64,000 nucleotides of DNA from Lasiosphaeria ovina (GCA_033439765.1 JAULSN010000001.1:6076001-6140000); one strand, 5' to 3'; shown: positions 23,608 through 35,698, counted from the stretch's first letter. A program made the numbers and translations. The notes: generated by a model from the letters alone, not told the origin.

Positions 23608-24559
23608 TTAATATCCCTGACCGTTGTTGGGAGGCTGCTGCTGCTGCTGCTGCTGCTGCTGAGGCGCCTGCTGCTGCTGTCCTTGCGGGTCGGGGTAAGG
23701 GTACGGGTTGGCGACCCATCCTGGTTCGCGTTAGCAAAGCACCCTGCTCTCTTCTTCCGTTCGTTTTGGTTATTTCCTTACCCTGAGGAGGAGGAGGGGA
23801 AGCATATCCCTGGGGAGCGGCCTGGGGAGGATAGCCTCGTCCATACGGCTGGCCGTACACATTCGGCATCTGGTATTGCTGCTGCTGGGGAGGAGATCCG
23901 TATCCCTGCATGGGGCTCTGCGAGGGGTAGCCGCCGCCGCCGCCGCCACCACCACCGTTATAGCCGCCACCACGGGGCGAGCCGTAGCCGTAACCGCCTC
24001 CGCCGCCACCACGTCCGCCGCCGCCTCGCGGACCACTGTCGGCAGCCTTGTCAACACGGATCGTCCGTCCGTCAAACCTAAAATTGCCCAAGTCAGTCAA
24101 CGTTTCACGCATGTCAAGATGGAGTACCAGGTATATTTACTCGATGTTGTTCATGTTCTCAATGGCCGCGATGGCATCGGCCTCATTCTCGAACCGGACA
24201 AAGCCAAAGCCACGGCTGCGACCAGTGTCGCGGTCCTTAACAACAACCTACAAGTGGCGCAAGGGGGGAACGCGTTAGATTGTGGGTAGTCATTGCGCAG
24301 ACGATGCGTAATTTGAGAAAAGGCAGGAAGGCAAGAGCAAGAGCGTGGCGTCAATGTGAAGGCAGTGTGAGGTAACATACTGCTTCCTCAACGGGGCCGA
24401 ACTCCTCAAACTTTTCTCTCAGCTTGTTCTCCTCCGTGTGCCAAGCAAGGCCTCTGCGGATCGGTTAGTCACCGACTGCGTCAATGGGATTCATGGCTAG
24501 CACGCCTGTCCCTTTCTCTTTCGGGTTGGAAGTTCTTACCCAATGAATAGCTTCGACAT
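23608..24559 (-). CDS. Glycine-rich RNA-binding protein (single RRM, polyQ tail)
   Basis: Five exons (24540-24559, 24381-24453, 24141-24247, 23782-24077, 23608-23720) encode 202 residues; introns are 86, 133, 63 and 61 nt. One RRM covers about residues 1-80: RNP2 is KLFIGGL (split by intron 1), RNP1 is RGFGFVRF, and the fold ends [10 protein letters not shown] Gly-rich RGG-like segment follows, then a Pro/Gln/Tyr-rich low-complexity region and a CAG-encoded Gln tract, ending NNGQGY. This is the layout of fungal and plant glycine-rich RNA-binding proteins that act in RNA stability and stress granules. All phases join exactly. Retention of the last intron keeps an open frame (see findings). A 5' UTR intron is likely. 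Confidence 0.92.
23630..23676 (-). repeat. CAG/CTG trinucleotide tract in coding sequence
   Basis: A run of CTG on the plus strand encodes Gln repeats in the last exon of the RRM gene. It is interrupted by one Ala-Pro pair (QQQQAP then nine Gln). Confidence 0.85.
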
Positions 24560-24581
24560 CCTTGTTGTGGGAATCGACGAA

Positions 24582-24906
24582 CTGTTTGTGTCAAGAATTG
24601 TTCAGCCAGCGGTGATTAAGGAGTGACCAGGTTTGTCAGGGTCGTGTCAGCTTTTTAGGGCGACAGGATTTCAGAACCCCGCCGCGGCAAAAAAAACACG
24701 GGCGACGAGGGTTAGGTTAGGCCTGAGGATATGCGGCGGGGATTTCGCAGAAGGTGGTTGCGATATTCTCGACGCCTCCACTGCTCTCACGGACAGGCGA
24801 AGTTGATGGCCGCGTGAAGCGAAGCGCAGTCAAGGTAATCAAGGAAAGGAAGGTGCCAGTGACGGGCGCTTTGGAATGGAAAGGAGAAGACAGACGAGGG
24901 ACTCAC
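24582..24906 (-). other. Predicted 5' UTR intron of the RRM gene
   Basis: On the minus strand GTGAGT (24906-24901) and a pyrimidine-containing ACAAACAG acceptor (24589-24582) lie upstream of the ATG at 24559. Splicing would leave a 22 nt leader segment before the ATG. It is based on splice consensus only. Confidence 0.4.
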
Positions 24907-26421
24907 ACTGGGTGCTTTCCTAATGGTCTGGAGGAGGGGCAGGATCTGGCGACGAGCGAGAACCTCTTATCCGGGAATGACTGAGGATGTCGTGGGGTGG
25001 ACGGCTTGATGAGTTCAGCCGGAGAGGTTGTTTGATTTCGATAAAATCGCAGCTCGAGGTTTTCCAAGCGAGAAATGCGAGGATGGTAGAGGGAAAGACC
25101 GACAACGGGTAGAGAACGGTGGGGTGTTAGTGTAGCTGTGTTATGTAGGGAAGGGTCAGGGTTCTCCAAGGCCTCCTATCATTACCGGCTGGTTGGCGGG
25201 AGTCGGTAGGCTGGGTCGGGGAGGGGAGACGAGAGGCGGTCGGTCGGTAGGTTGGGTTTTTTTTTTGACGCTACCCGTTTTATATGCTAGAAGGTGGGTA
25301 TTTCTTTTTGGGGGGGAAGGATGGACGAAAGGCACCGCTTTCCACTGCCCCCCCCCATGACACAGCAATGAGCCTATCTAGGGAGCTCCCAGACAGGGTA
25401 ATTGATGTCCAGTCATTGTTTCGACAAGCATGATGGTACGAGCATGGTAAGCATGGTCAGCCCCCAAACAAGTATCAAACAGACGAAAGAATCGCAGCCC
25501 CAGGAACCTAACGGTTTGCGGTTTGCTGCTTGGACTCTGGAGGGGCAAGCGGCGAATTGCCCTCCATCGCTGCCCTCTCGTCTCTCCACTGCCCGTACAG
25601 TACCAATGTAAGGCAGGTAGGTCGGTACCGTACCATAATTACCGTATGGACGTACCTTCCATTCTCTGCGCACTCCTCGGGCACCACCTGCCGCTCGCTG
25701 CAAGTCCCCTGGCATGCCAGCCCACAGAACATCTCTCGAAGTGTTCGAGATTGACACTGCCCCTCCGGAGTGCTCCCTAACACTAGCCCAAGTATCCCCC
25801 CCGGCCCCTGGCTTCCTCGCCGACCAAAATGTAGGATTGGTCAGAGACGGTTACTAAGTCTCTGAGATCCTTTGACCAGCCCTCCATTCCACCCAAAAAG
25901 AGCCTTTCGACAGACAACCCCACACTTGGGTCTTGCCACCACTCCCTCCCGTTTGGCCATGCTGAAGCTTCTCCACACATCAATGGAGCCAATGTCTGGG
26001 ACTTGCGGTTTCGTTATGTCATCCATGGATATCCTTGCCGAGACTTGCCAGCTGGGAAACACGCCATCTGGCAGTTGAGAGCTAGGTACTGTAGGTAACC
26101 GTTGTCCAGGAAGGGAGCGTTCCTCTAGGGAACTCGCATCCAGGTTTCCTTAGATGTCGCCCGCGCTCCCGTTGGCCCTAGCGGTATTAATAAACGCCAA
26201 TATTCACAAAGGCATTGGGGGGGCAAGATTTTGCCGGCATTGGCAAATATGCAACGCAATTATGCAACATCACACATCTTTGTTGGGAATAGATTTCACC
26301 AAGTCGAAGGGTCTGCTGCCTTGCCCTGCTTAGGATCACATCCACCCCCAGACGACCAGACCAGCTGGTCGCAGAACGCGGTCGGCGGCACCCTTCCCGC
26401 TTGGCTTGCGGGCACGGCTCC

Positions 26422-26436
26422 GGGGGGGGGGGGGGG
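26422..26436 (+). repeat. G15 homopolymer
   Basis: Fifteen G in a row lie in the 4.9 kb intergenic region, a possible G-quadruplex former and a place where the assembly length may be unreliable. Confidence 0.85.
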
Positions 26437-28666
26437 ACCAGAAAAAAAGGGGCGTCCCATATCGATAACGACATCGTTCCTGCGGAGGGGCTAGACCCGC
26501 GGTCCGCTATTAAACCCCGACCCGACACAACCTGGAAAGCTGAAGTAGCCGCCTCCATCTGCGTGTCGTATAGACTCACAAAGAAGGGGGTTTTTTTATT
26601 TGATTTTTTTTCTGCAACGGGGTCTTGGGATCGTGCTGCCAAGGCAATCAACCCTTTGACATTTCCCTAGCGGGCAAGGTAAGCAGACAGAGTTGACAAG
26701 CCGGGAAGTGCCATGGAAAGGGTGAAGGGCGACGCGCCGCCCAAATCCACGATTCGTTTGGGAAACAGGTTTGCGCCAGCGTTTCTCTCCCCTCGGTCTT
26801 GAAAATGTCGCCGCCATATCGCCGCCGCACGTCCTCCTGCAGGTCTATGCGCGTAACCTTGGTAGCTTCGGAGAGAGCACATAGCTGGGGTTGGGATGGA
26901 TTGACTTGGAAAGGAAAAAAGGTGGACTGACGGCATGAATCGTAGTTGGAGATCCTGACCAGATGCGAAACTGACCGCAGCTTTCCACCACCACAACGGC
27001 CTAGAGCTCAAAGCGCCCAACCGGTGGGCGGGGAGCCCAGTTTCAGCCTCTCCCAGCTTTACAGTCTGGCTGCTTTCTGGCCGTTGCCGCTTTTGAGCCA
27101 AGGGGTGGAACTTGGGCCATCTCCCATGTGGCTTTTTAGCTTTTATCGAGACTCGATACTACCTCGTCCCTCATATGCTCGCCGGCGACGATCTGATTGA
27201 ATAATCCCGACAGTCGATCCTAGCTCCCTTATGTTCTGGAATAGCTTAAGCTCTTACGCCATTCAATCGCAGATAAGATGTACGAATGCTGGTGGCTAGG
27301 GAGGCTTGTCAGTCGCCTAGTCTGGCTCCCATTGGGAAGTTCAAACCAGGAAGGCCGCAGTCTTGTATAATCATGTGATGAAATAGGTCCTACCACTCGC
27401 TCACTCTAAAAAGGGAGGATACGGAATCCAAGCACAGCCAACGAAGCACCAGAGGCTATCCAAATCGATGCACACAAAAAAAGACATGAGAGCACGTCGG
27501 CATGGCATCTTGGCGCCGTAGCGACGGTGCGCCGATCTTGTGGTTTGAAAGCCTCGATACGCGTTGCCAGAATCTGATAAAGAACAAAAATGCAAGGTAG
27601 GGCAGGGCATGGAAGGCCGAGCAGGTTTTGTGACCGGCTTGGACGAGGTTACGACTCTGGGACCTGATTGGCATCCGGCCAGAGATTCGACACGCCGTGT
27701 GTTCCGCAGGCTTACCAGAACAGAGAGGCCGTGCGACCACCTCCAAGCGCCCGCCACCAGTCAACTCCTTACCCACACAGTCGGCCGTTGATCGCCTAAT
27801 TAACCGGGTCGCGCCGATTTAGAGACGGCCTTAACCGATGGCTAGATGGGGCTCGTTGCATTTGACCCAGGCTTCAGAGCTTCATCTGGAGCTTCAGTCG
27901 GCGGGGTAATAGTTACACACGGTGGTACTGCACTCTATGAGCTCTCTCTCTGTGTATAAACATAAAGCGAGTAGGCCGGTCCGGCCGCCAAGACTTGGTC
28001 GCTGTCGATTGAAACACGATCAACCCCAGCTATACCCAGCCTCAGATCTCGTCGGCTAGCGTGAACTTGGTTTGGTCTCTCTCTTGATATTTGAGGGTGT
28101 TCTTGCTTGGAAGGGGCTCGGGGAAGAGGTTGGCTAGGAGCTCTTGTTAGTCTCGATAGTTACGACTAACAACACGGACAGCAGCAGCCCGTACATCTCC
28201 CCACCCCCTACCTTGGTCGTGATGCCTGGAGCCACAAGGTTAGGATACCTAATATTGGGGTTGGAGCCCATGATCAATCGGCTGCCATCTCATCAGTGTC
28301 GGGCCAGGATACGTCAAAACAGCGGAGCCGGCATACTGGCTTCTAGTGCGTACCACCAGTGTTGCCCCGCAGATGCGTCCTGCAGATGCTTTTGACATGC
28401 CTGGCACGGTTCATCTCATCTGGAAGTTCCCGATTAGTCTCGGCAAAGAGGCCGTGGGGAAGCGACCGCTACCCTCCCGCCCGGGCAGCTTGGGTTTCCC
28501 GCCCCGGCGTGGAGGGCATGAAATTAGAGTTGACATGTTCTGGGGCCCTGCGGGCCGGTTCCGGAGCCTCGCTTCGTTATCTTCGTCTTCAGGAGTTGTA
28601 GGGCATCGATCCGAGAAGCCGAGTCTCACCCTTACCAAAAAGTACACGGCGAGCCTGTGCTATTGC

Positions 28667-28682
28667 GGCTGGCTGGCTGGCT
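28667..28682. repeat. GGCT x4 tetranucleotide repeat
   Basis: Four perfect tandem GGCT units in intergenic sequence. Confidence 0.85.
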
Positions 28683-29451
28683 GAGCGTGGCGAAAACGAG
28701 GTCAAGGCTCTTGAAGCATGAGCTGGAACCGGGATCCTGGATGGCGTTGGCCTCTTGGGCGGACCGGCTCTCGTAACAGGCGCATGTTTAGCCATGATAT
28801 CATGATGAATCGTCCAAGCTACCAGTACAAACGCCCGACGTTTTGTTACTGTACGTATTGCCCTGATAACGCACGTTTCCCGCTCTCACAGGCAGAATTG
28901 TGTCTCTAGAGAACCTCGGGATACCTGACGCCATCCTGCACTCTGGGGGTGAAATGAGATTTGCAGCAGGGTTGTTGAGGCGTAGAAGAGTTCGTGGAGG
29001 GTTAGTACGACCTGACGAGATCGGATCCTTCAAGTTATTCTTGGATGGATCTGCAGAGTAAGACTCGGACGGGAGCGTTCGATGGCGGCTCCTGCCGTTT
29101 TCTCCCCAAAGTCGGGGGCTCGAGCTCCTTTCTGGCCTTCCCTGACGGTTTGTCATGGCGAAAAGGAACAGGGCGGCACTTTAAGTTTTCAAAGACCAGG
29201 GCACCTTCCCCTTTGGCCGTACTCAGACGCCATAGCTTGTGGGACTCGGTGAACCGAGACAGAATGTCAGCGGTAAGTAAGGCAAGAAGCTAGGGAAGGC
29301 TCGATCCTGTCAGGCTGGGCCCAGCCATAGAATCTGCGCATGATTCGAATCGGGCGGAAGGCATAAGCGGCGCTCCAAATCCAGCCAACCTCGTCGGACA
29401 CGATCAAGCCTGTAGGCCCGCGCGGTGTGCTCGTTTGTGTGTCTTTAAGCC

Positions 29452-31574
29452 ATGAAGCCATCTAGGTATCATGCGCCAGAGTCAGACTCGTCGATCCTGC
29501 CAGGGTCCCAAAACCAAAACCATCATCACCACAGACGAAGCGGCCGTGACCCTGGCGGCGATGGGCACGCTCACGACGCCCGTACTCGCGGGAACCAGAG
29601 CACAGGTCGCCGCCATCCAAGGAGCGGTCTAGAACCTCAAGCCCACCCAGATCAAGCGAAAGACGAACTTGTTCAGTCTTGGCTGAGTCGAACACAGCCC
29701 CGTCACCCCAGATTCCCCGAGGATGATGGAATTGAAACCTTGCAGCATTTCTCGCCACGGGCTCGTCCCGAGACCAAAAGCCAGGAGAAGAGGAAGAGAA
29801 GAAGATCATCTTCAAGGGGGGGTTCCGCTTCTCCAGAGAAACGCAGCCGACCTGAGGCTAGCTTCGAGAAGAGGGCCCGCCACAAGACTCGAGAAGACAA
29901 GTATATCCAGAAACTCGACGCGGGTCCCAAGAAAAGTGACGTGCGAAAGCGAGCCGTGGAGAACGACAGGAGAGAAAAGGTCACCATCAACGATCGGCTT
30001 TCGGTAAGATTGCATGCCATACACCAAAGAATAAAACAAAGATCTCGAGCTAATATCATGGTAGCGTCGCCAGTCGTCAAACATTGGAAATTTTAGAGCA
30101 GGAGGTAACGAGGGGGTATCGCAAGGTAAGTAGTCCTAGCCGACGAGCAGCAGCCTGCTGACGGAATACAGCCAGCAATCATGGATCCGATATCGTCGCC
30201 TCCGGGTCCTCGGTCGTCAACGGGGGAAGGAAACCATCGGCCCCGAAGGGCAAAAACCACAAGATACTTACTAGCGAACAAGAGAGAGATTTGGAGGAGA
30301 TAAGAGCATTTTTTTCTGGTAATGCATCCAAGGAGAAACAAAACGCCGCGGGTGGCAGGGAGAGAACTCAAATAAGGCACGCGCATGGTACCGGGGATCG
30401 CGGCAACCCTCACCAAATATCCAGGGGCCGAAGCCGAAGAGATCATGTTTCAGGTCACGACCCCCAGTTACCCAAGAGAGGCGGCCAGATTACCGGTCAA
30501 CGGGAGCACGGATTCCGCCAAAGCGGCCCTGGCCAGGCACCGGAAGTTCGCGGTCACCAAAACACCCCGAGAGACCGCCCGAGCAGCAACACAACAGCCT
30601 GTTTCACTTGGTCGACAACCGACACCAATCTCGAGACCGGAGCCAACCATGGCGATTTATTTTCCGAGGTGACCACTACCAATGATCACACCCCCGAGTC
30701 CGAAAGGGGTGCGTTTGGTGAAGGCAGCGTGGGGAGTGCCAGATATAAAAGATCAAGGCGACACGCCCTGGGGTTATCACATCGTCCCGAGAGACACGGG
30801 GGCTACAGGGATGCAGCATCACAAACAGATCCATATACCAAAGCCCTTCCGTCACCTGGTGTAGAAACAAACGATCCGCGAGTCAAAGGCCAGAGGTTCA
30901 GTGCTTCAGGTGGTTGTGACACAGCAAATCCCCCGGTCTCAGGACTTGTTCAAGAAGATCAGATCCCGGGGACGCACGTCTCCTACCGTGTCACAAATGC
31001 TGAGCTCCTTCAGCCGGACCAAATACAGACACAGCCAGAGTTTTCGACTACCCAGGGCCTGGGAACCCTGTCCACGACCGTATCGAATGAAGCATCTTAT
31101 GGGTTGCAGCCCCGGCAAGATATCCAGCGAGACCGGTATGCCGACATGCAATTGCTTCAATGGACAGAGCCGGCGAGTGGTGAACCCCTCTTTCATAGGC
31201 AGGAATCGACGAGAAATGCAGTCCCCGAAGAACTTCGCCCAGCCTTCACCAGACGACCAATACATGCAGGAGATCGCAGCCTTGGTCAGGCTGGAGATAC
31301 TATTCTAGAATATCAGAGTGGCTTAGATGCCCAGCTCTTGTTCCGTCCGGCTCGCCATATCTCTGTCCCATTCCAGGGTAACCAACACGGTGCCGCCCTT
31401 TTCACAAACCAGTTCGCCCCGGCCCCGGCCATGGCCAGGCAAAAGCCTGTATTGGAGAGGATGGAAGATTATATCGAAAGAATAGAACGAGAAACTTTGG
31501 GAACAGCAGCCCAACAAGAGGAGCGCGTCCCCGGTGAGAGTATAGTAACTTTAGCCTCATGGATGCGCCAGTAG
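29452..31574 (+). CDS. Basic, disordered fungal protein with RHKTREDKY motif, unknown function
   Basis: Proposed exons are 29452-30003, 30065-30125 and 30172-31574, giving 671 residues; a TAA stop lies in frame just before the ATG. The first exon is rich in His/Arg/Ser and ends with basic stretches (EKRKRRRSSSRGGSASP, RARHKTREDKYIQKL). The R-H-K-T-R-E-D-x-Y motif recurs in unnamed filamentous-fungal proteins. The third exon contains ILTSEQERDLEEIRAFFSG and, near the end, MEDYIERIERETLG; the rest looks disordered. The two small introns (61 or 70 nt, and 46 nt) are needed to keep frame. A further 38-41 nt intron at 31534 would extend the gene to 31702 and give about 700 residues. The basic regions suggest a nuclear protein, which is inference. 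Confidence 0.68.
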
Positions 31575-31925
31575 ACTCGCCTCGGGTGGCTATAAACGAC
31601 GAGGAGAGAACACCACCGACAGAACCAAACGTAAATTGGTTTCCAGCCGATCCTAATCCGCTGACCAGAACCTCTACTAAATCTCACAGCGCCAAGCTAT
31701 GACGCTTCCAACTTGATCGGTCCGTACGCACCTATGGATAGAGATGGCGATACCATGGATCAGGGAATGGGGTATTTGCCGAGAATTTGACCACAAGGCT
31801 ATCTATCTTATGCTTGTCACTTTTATACCCGCCGACTGCAGAGTGTCTCGACGACGCGTGAATATGCGGATATGCAGTAGGTTGCCAGTCCTGAGAGCTG
31901 CGCACTCCGCCTTGGCAGCGTTGGA
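31575..31925. other. Convergent intergenic region, possible terminal exon at 31575-31702
   Basis: The left 128 nt stay open in the frame of the preceding gene (DSPRVAINDEERTPP ... SHSAKL, stop 31700-31702) if a very short intron is spliced out. The remainder is 3' flank of two converging genes. Confidence 0.5.
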
Positions 31926-33072
31926 CTACTCAGGTTGTTGGTGTTGCCATTTGTTTCTCAGGGCCGCCATATCGAAACCGGTCTTCTCTGCTGCTGCCAC
32001 AATGGCGGCGGCCTTGCCTATTACAGGCGCATCGATCATCTTACTGTCCAAGGTCCAAGCACCTTGCCCTCTGGCGGAAGCCCGCGCGTCGGCAATAACG
32101 ACACGTATCGCCCATTCGACTTCCTCCCCAGATGGCCCAAACATAGTCTGGACAGTACTTATTTGGCTAGGATGGATGCATTCTAGTTGATGCCAATCGC
32201 CTCTATAGTTAGCGAGCAAGGTTCCCATGTAATGCCTGCTGCCTCGATAGACCGGGAGGTGGAGAGGGGGGAGGCGGGGGTGGAAAGGGGGTTTGACATA
32301 CGCTTTCCGTTAAATCCCATCTGCTTCCCATCAAGGCACTCGGCCCTGAGTGTCGACTCGGCGTCGGGGCCCTTGTATGCCGTGCAGACCATGTCGATTG
32401 TGTTAGGGATGTTAAAGGCCCTAGCGGCGGTGACTATGGCGCTCCTGGCAAAGAGGAATTCGGTGAAGCTGGGCGTCCGAGTGAGGGACAGGTCTAGGGC
32501 GAAGTCCTCGGCAGCAAAGATCAAGCCGTCCAGGTCGGGAGTGGCATTGCATATCTCACGCAAGTCCATGACTGCCCGAGCGGACTCTATGAGGGCGATC
32601 AACCTGGGCCGCGGAGCCGACTCGGACCGCGAGCCGTCGCGGAGGTGATCGGCTACAAATTTCAGATCACTGGCGCCGTTGACTTTGGGCACGACCAGGG
32701 CATCGAGGACAGGGGACTTCTTGATGGCAGCAAGGTCGTGGGCTGCCAAGCCCGTGGAGACGGCGTTGATGCGCACAGCCAGCTCTCCGACGCCTGGCGG
32801 CCGTTGCCGAAGGGCGCCGAGGTGATGGGCGAGGCGTTGGCGGGCGGCGGCCTTTTCTCCCAGAGTGACCGAGTCCTCGAGGTCATAGGTGATGTTGTCG
32901 CAGGTTGTCTGGAGAGACTTGGCCAGCATCTTTTCACTGCTGGAGGGAACTGGCAACAAGAGTCAGCGAGGATTGTTTACATGCGGATCGTCGGGGAGGG
33001 GTTATCATGGCGGTGTTTACCATAGAGCAGCGCCCGCCGTAGGACAGACAACGCTGATTGGGTCTTCATCAT
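31926..33072 (-). CDS. CitE-like (HpcH/HpaI aldolase/citrate lyase family) acyl-CoA lyase
   Basis: Three exons (33021-33072, 32302-32949, 31926-32182) encode 318 residues; introns are 71 and 119 nt, both phase 1. The family includes citramalyl-CoA lyase (human CLYBL) and bacterial CitE. Family marks are LLYVPSSSEKML at the first beta strand, TYDLEDSV (acid plus metal region), AVRINAV (substrate Arg), LIALIESARAV (metal Glu), IFAAEDFALDL (metal Asp) and QCIHPSQI near the C-terminus. Splicing restores Y-VPSS and K-QCIHPSQ exactly. The short N-terminus (MMKTQSALSVLRRALL) is basic and amphipathic, so mitochondrial import is plausible. The exact substrate cannot be read from the sequence. It shares a 447 nt promoter region with TVP23. 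Confidence 0.93.
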
Positions 33073-33519
33073 GGGCCGCTATCTTCGTTCCAGCCGCTAT
33101 TCCTAAGTGACTGCTATGTCGCTTGAAGATATAATAGTATTTGATTCCTTGCCCAGAGTCCCCCGCTCACATGTTCTCGTCCCCTGGGAATTGGATGAAG
33201 GTGAGAAGGGGGGACGGCTGTCGGGCCGCTGGCAGCTGTGAGCGGCTGCTATTAGAACTAGTCAAAGCTAGCCCGTGTGTGCCTGTCGCTAATAACTGCA
33301 AGCTCCCTGCTACGCCCTGCAACTAGACAGCGTCCTGGGGTTACGTATGTACAGACAGTTAGTACCTTGCCTCGCAGCTTCGTGTCCACTCTCGGCGCAA
33401 TTGGAACGTACCTCGACAGCTCCCCAACAAGTCGACCAAGCCGGGCGCGCATGGTCTCTCGTTGCGCTCCGCGATAGCATCAATCCCGCCCGCACCAGCA
33501 CCTGCATCTGCAACCAACC
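33073..33519. promoter_or_regulatory. Shared divergent promoter, CitE-like lyase / TVP23
   Basis: 447 nt separate the two ATGs, so both promoters and leaders lie here. No canonical TATA or named factor site was identified with confidence. Confidence 0.6.
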
Positions 33520-34303
33520 ATGGATCCAGAACGGACCGGCCCGGGCGCCCTCAGCTGGCGCCTGAGCTCGCATCCCATCACGCTCTTGACGTTTCTGGCA
33601 TTCCGAGTTTGTATGCAGCACAAGCACAGTATCCTGTTTGTTCGAGTCGAGCTTGGTTTGCTGACGAGTCTGGCGTCCTGAAGCCAGTTTGCTCGTCTAT
33701 CTGTTCGGCCTCCTCCTCTTCACCGACAGCCTGTAGGTTAACTGTTGAAAGCCAGCCTCTTTTGAACTTGTGACCGGCTGACCGACGCTACAACCTGGCA
33801 GCGTCATGATCTTTATCGCCACGATCCTCCTCCTCGCGGCCGACTTCTACTACCTCAAGAACATTGCTGGGCGGCGGCTCGTCGGGCTGCGCTGGTGGAA
33901 CGAGGTCGACCCCTCGACGGGCGACTCGCACTGGGTCTTTGAGAGCAGCGAGCCCGGCACAAAGGTCATCAACGCCACCGACAGCCGCTTCTTCTGGCTC
34001 GCCATCTACGCCCAGCCGCTGCTGTGGTTCGTGCTGGCCGTCGTCGCCCTGTTCCGCCTCAACTTTATATGGCTGCCGCTTGTTGGTGCGTTCCTCTTTT
34101 CCTTTGGCCTTGAAACTGTGTGAGTCGGGGACTGACGTGACAATACAGCCATCGCGCTCGCCCTGACCATCACCAACTCGCTCGCCTTCTCGCGGTGCGA
34201 CAAGTTCAGCCAGGCGTCCAACCTGGCCGGGAGCGCCTTCAGCTCGGGCAACCTCGCCGGGAGCATTGCAAGCAACATGGTGGGGAGGTTCTTCTCAAGA
34301 TAA
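33520..34303 (+). CDS. TVP23: Golgi membrane protein TVP23
   Basis: Four exons (33520-33610, 33684-33732, 33802-34085, 34149-34303) encode 192 residues; introns are 73, 69 and 63 nt. The protein starts [19 protein letters not shown] and has four membrane helices: [39 protein letters not shown], the [18 protein letters not shown] region and [18 protein letters not shown]. Between helices 2 and 3 lies the family signature [18 protein letters not shown]. Length matches TVP23/FAM18 (about 190). Family members sit in late Golgi vesicles and assist vesicle traffic. All splice phases agree, including the acceptor AAG at 33681-33683 that restores FRVSSLLVYL. Confidence 0.96.
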
Positions 34304-34909
34304 TACCCCAAAAACGGGAAGCCGGGGTCTATCTATCCCGGTGGACGTGTGGGCTACCAGTACGAAGCTTTGCTGCCGTTTATTTTTATCCTATCTTTTT
34401 GATACTCGTTTTTGTTACGACACTTGTTCCAAGGCGGCGCGGCCCGGGGGGGTGGGTTTGGGAGGCTACTACGTATGACAAGACGGGATAAAAATTGTAA
34501 GAATTATTTTTATTTTGTGAACTTTTGAGAGAGGGACAGTAATTGGCCACGGCTGGCTGGCAAAGTGTCTCTTTTCTATGTCAGTGTGTGTATGATATGA
34601 TACGAGAAACGGTTTCTCCGTGGCGGCGGCGAGCAGCTACCCAGGTATTGCCTGCTGTATCTCCGTGTCGGCTGTGATGTAAAAATGGTTGCCATGGATG
34701 TCTGGCCGTCTTTGGAGACGTCAATGCTGCGTGTCTTTGAATGCTGACGGTCAGAGTTTAACGCCAAAACTCAAAGAGTCATTTCTGCAAACACAGCAAA
34801 CACTTGCAATACTCAGCCAATCTTACCACCTGATATGGATTGTGAAGCGGTGGTTGAGGCACCGAATTGGGGCACGCATTTCCATTCTTGTCTTCCACCA
34901 CCATCCCAA

Positions 34910-34924
34910 CCCCCCCCCCCCCCC
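34910..34924. repeat. C15 homopolymer
   Basis: Fifteen C in a row on the plus strand (G15 on minus), directly followed by TGTTATGTTATGTTA repeats. Confidence 0.85.
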
Positions 34925-35631
34925 GGTGTTATGTTATGTTAAGTATGTTATGTACAACACGAAATAAGATAAGGTAGGCCATGGTCCTTGTTTCTGGTCC
35001 TGCCGCTGCTTTGCCACCCTTTAAACAACTACCTACGTATGAACATATTGCATAATATACGGTATGTATGCTTGTATGTTTGTATGTCCCGATCGAAGAC
35101 TGTGTGAGGACGCTCTCAGGGGGCGTCGAAATATACAAATATCCCGGTGGCGGTTAGCAAATGAATCGGCCGTTGTGCCAGGAAATTCTGTGTGGGAAGG
35201 GGATCTTGGTCGAATGTGGCCTAAAGGTTGACAACTGCCGTTCGCTGTTCGCTGTTTGCCGTGTATTTGTGTTTGTGGGTGCGTGTCGTGAAAGTACGTA
35301 TGTAGGGAGACGAGCGAGCGGGAAAAGGTAACAAGGCAAGGCAAGGTGACTGCGGCGACAACAACCACCCCCTTTCCAACGAACCTTACCCAGAATCTTC
35401 AAAAAGACAAAAGCACGACAACAAGAACTCCGGCTCTCACTCTCCTTTCTCTTCCTCGCGGGAAGGACATACAACACATACTCACAAAACAACAACACCC
35501 ACATATTCCCCGATCCCGTATTCGTAGATACACACATACGGTTGACAGGTACAACACGTAAAAACAGCCATGGGAAACGCAACACGAAATAAAAGAGATA
35601 TATTTTCCAATATGAAAGAGAATAATAATAA

Positions 35632-35651
35632 CCCCCCCCCTTCCCCCCCCC
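35632..35651. repeat. Interrupted poly-C tract (C9-TT-C9)
   Basis: Two nine-base C runs separated by TT lie about 50 nt beyond the stop codon of the sensor-like gene, in its probable 3' UTR. Confidence 0.85.
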
Positions 35652-35698
35652 TTTCCTTGAAAACACACAAACGTGAGCTATGAATAAACAACAAAGCC

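Larger units (their letters stand above)
24560..29451. other. 4.9 kb divergent intergenic region without a recognisable gene
   Basis: The longest gap in the window. The first 0.5 kb is the leader and promoter of the RRM gene, with a telomere-like GGGTTAGGTTAGG at 24709-24721. The rest holds a G15 run (26422-26436), a GGCT array (28667-28682) and many short open frames (up to about 150 codons) with no domain, signal peptide or consistent splice signals. Non-coding transcripts cannot be excluded. Confidence 0.5.
34304..35698. other. Convergent intergenic region
   Basis: 1.4 kb of 3' flank between two converging genes. A C15 run is followed by TTATG-type repeats (34910-34950), TATG-rich repeats occur near 35062-35087, and two C9 runs lie at 35632-35651. 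No gene was seen. Confidence 0.6.

Noticed and set aside
29340..29360. GATTCGAATC sequence resembling a tRNA T-loop
   Set aside because: The B-box consensus is not met, the flanks cannot form a T-stem, and no A-box lies at the right distance.
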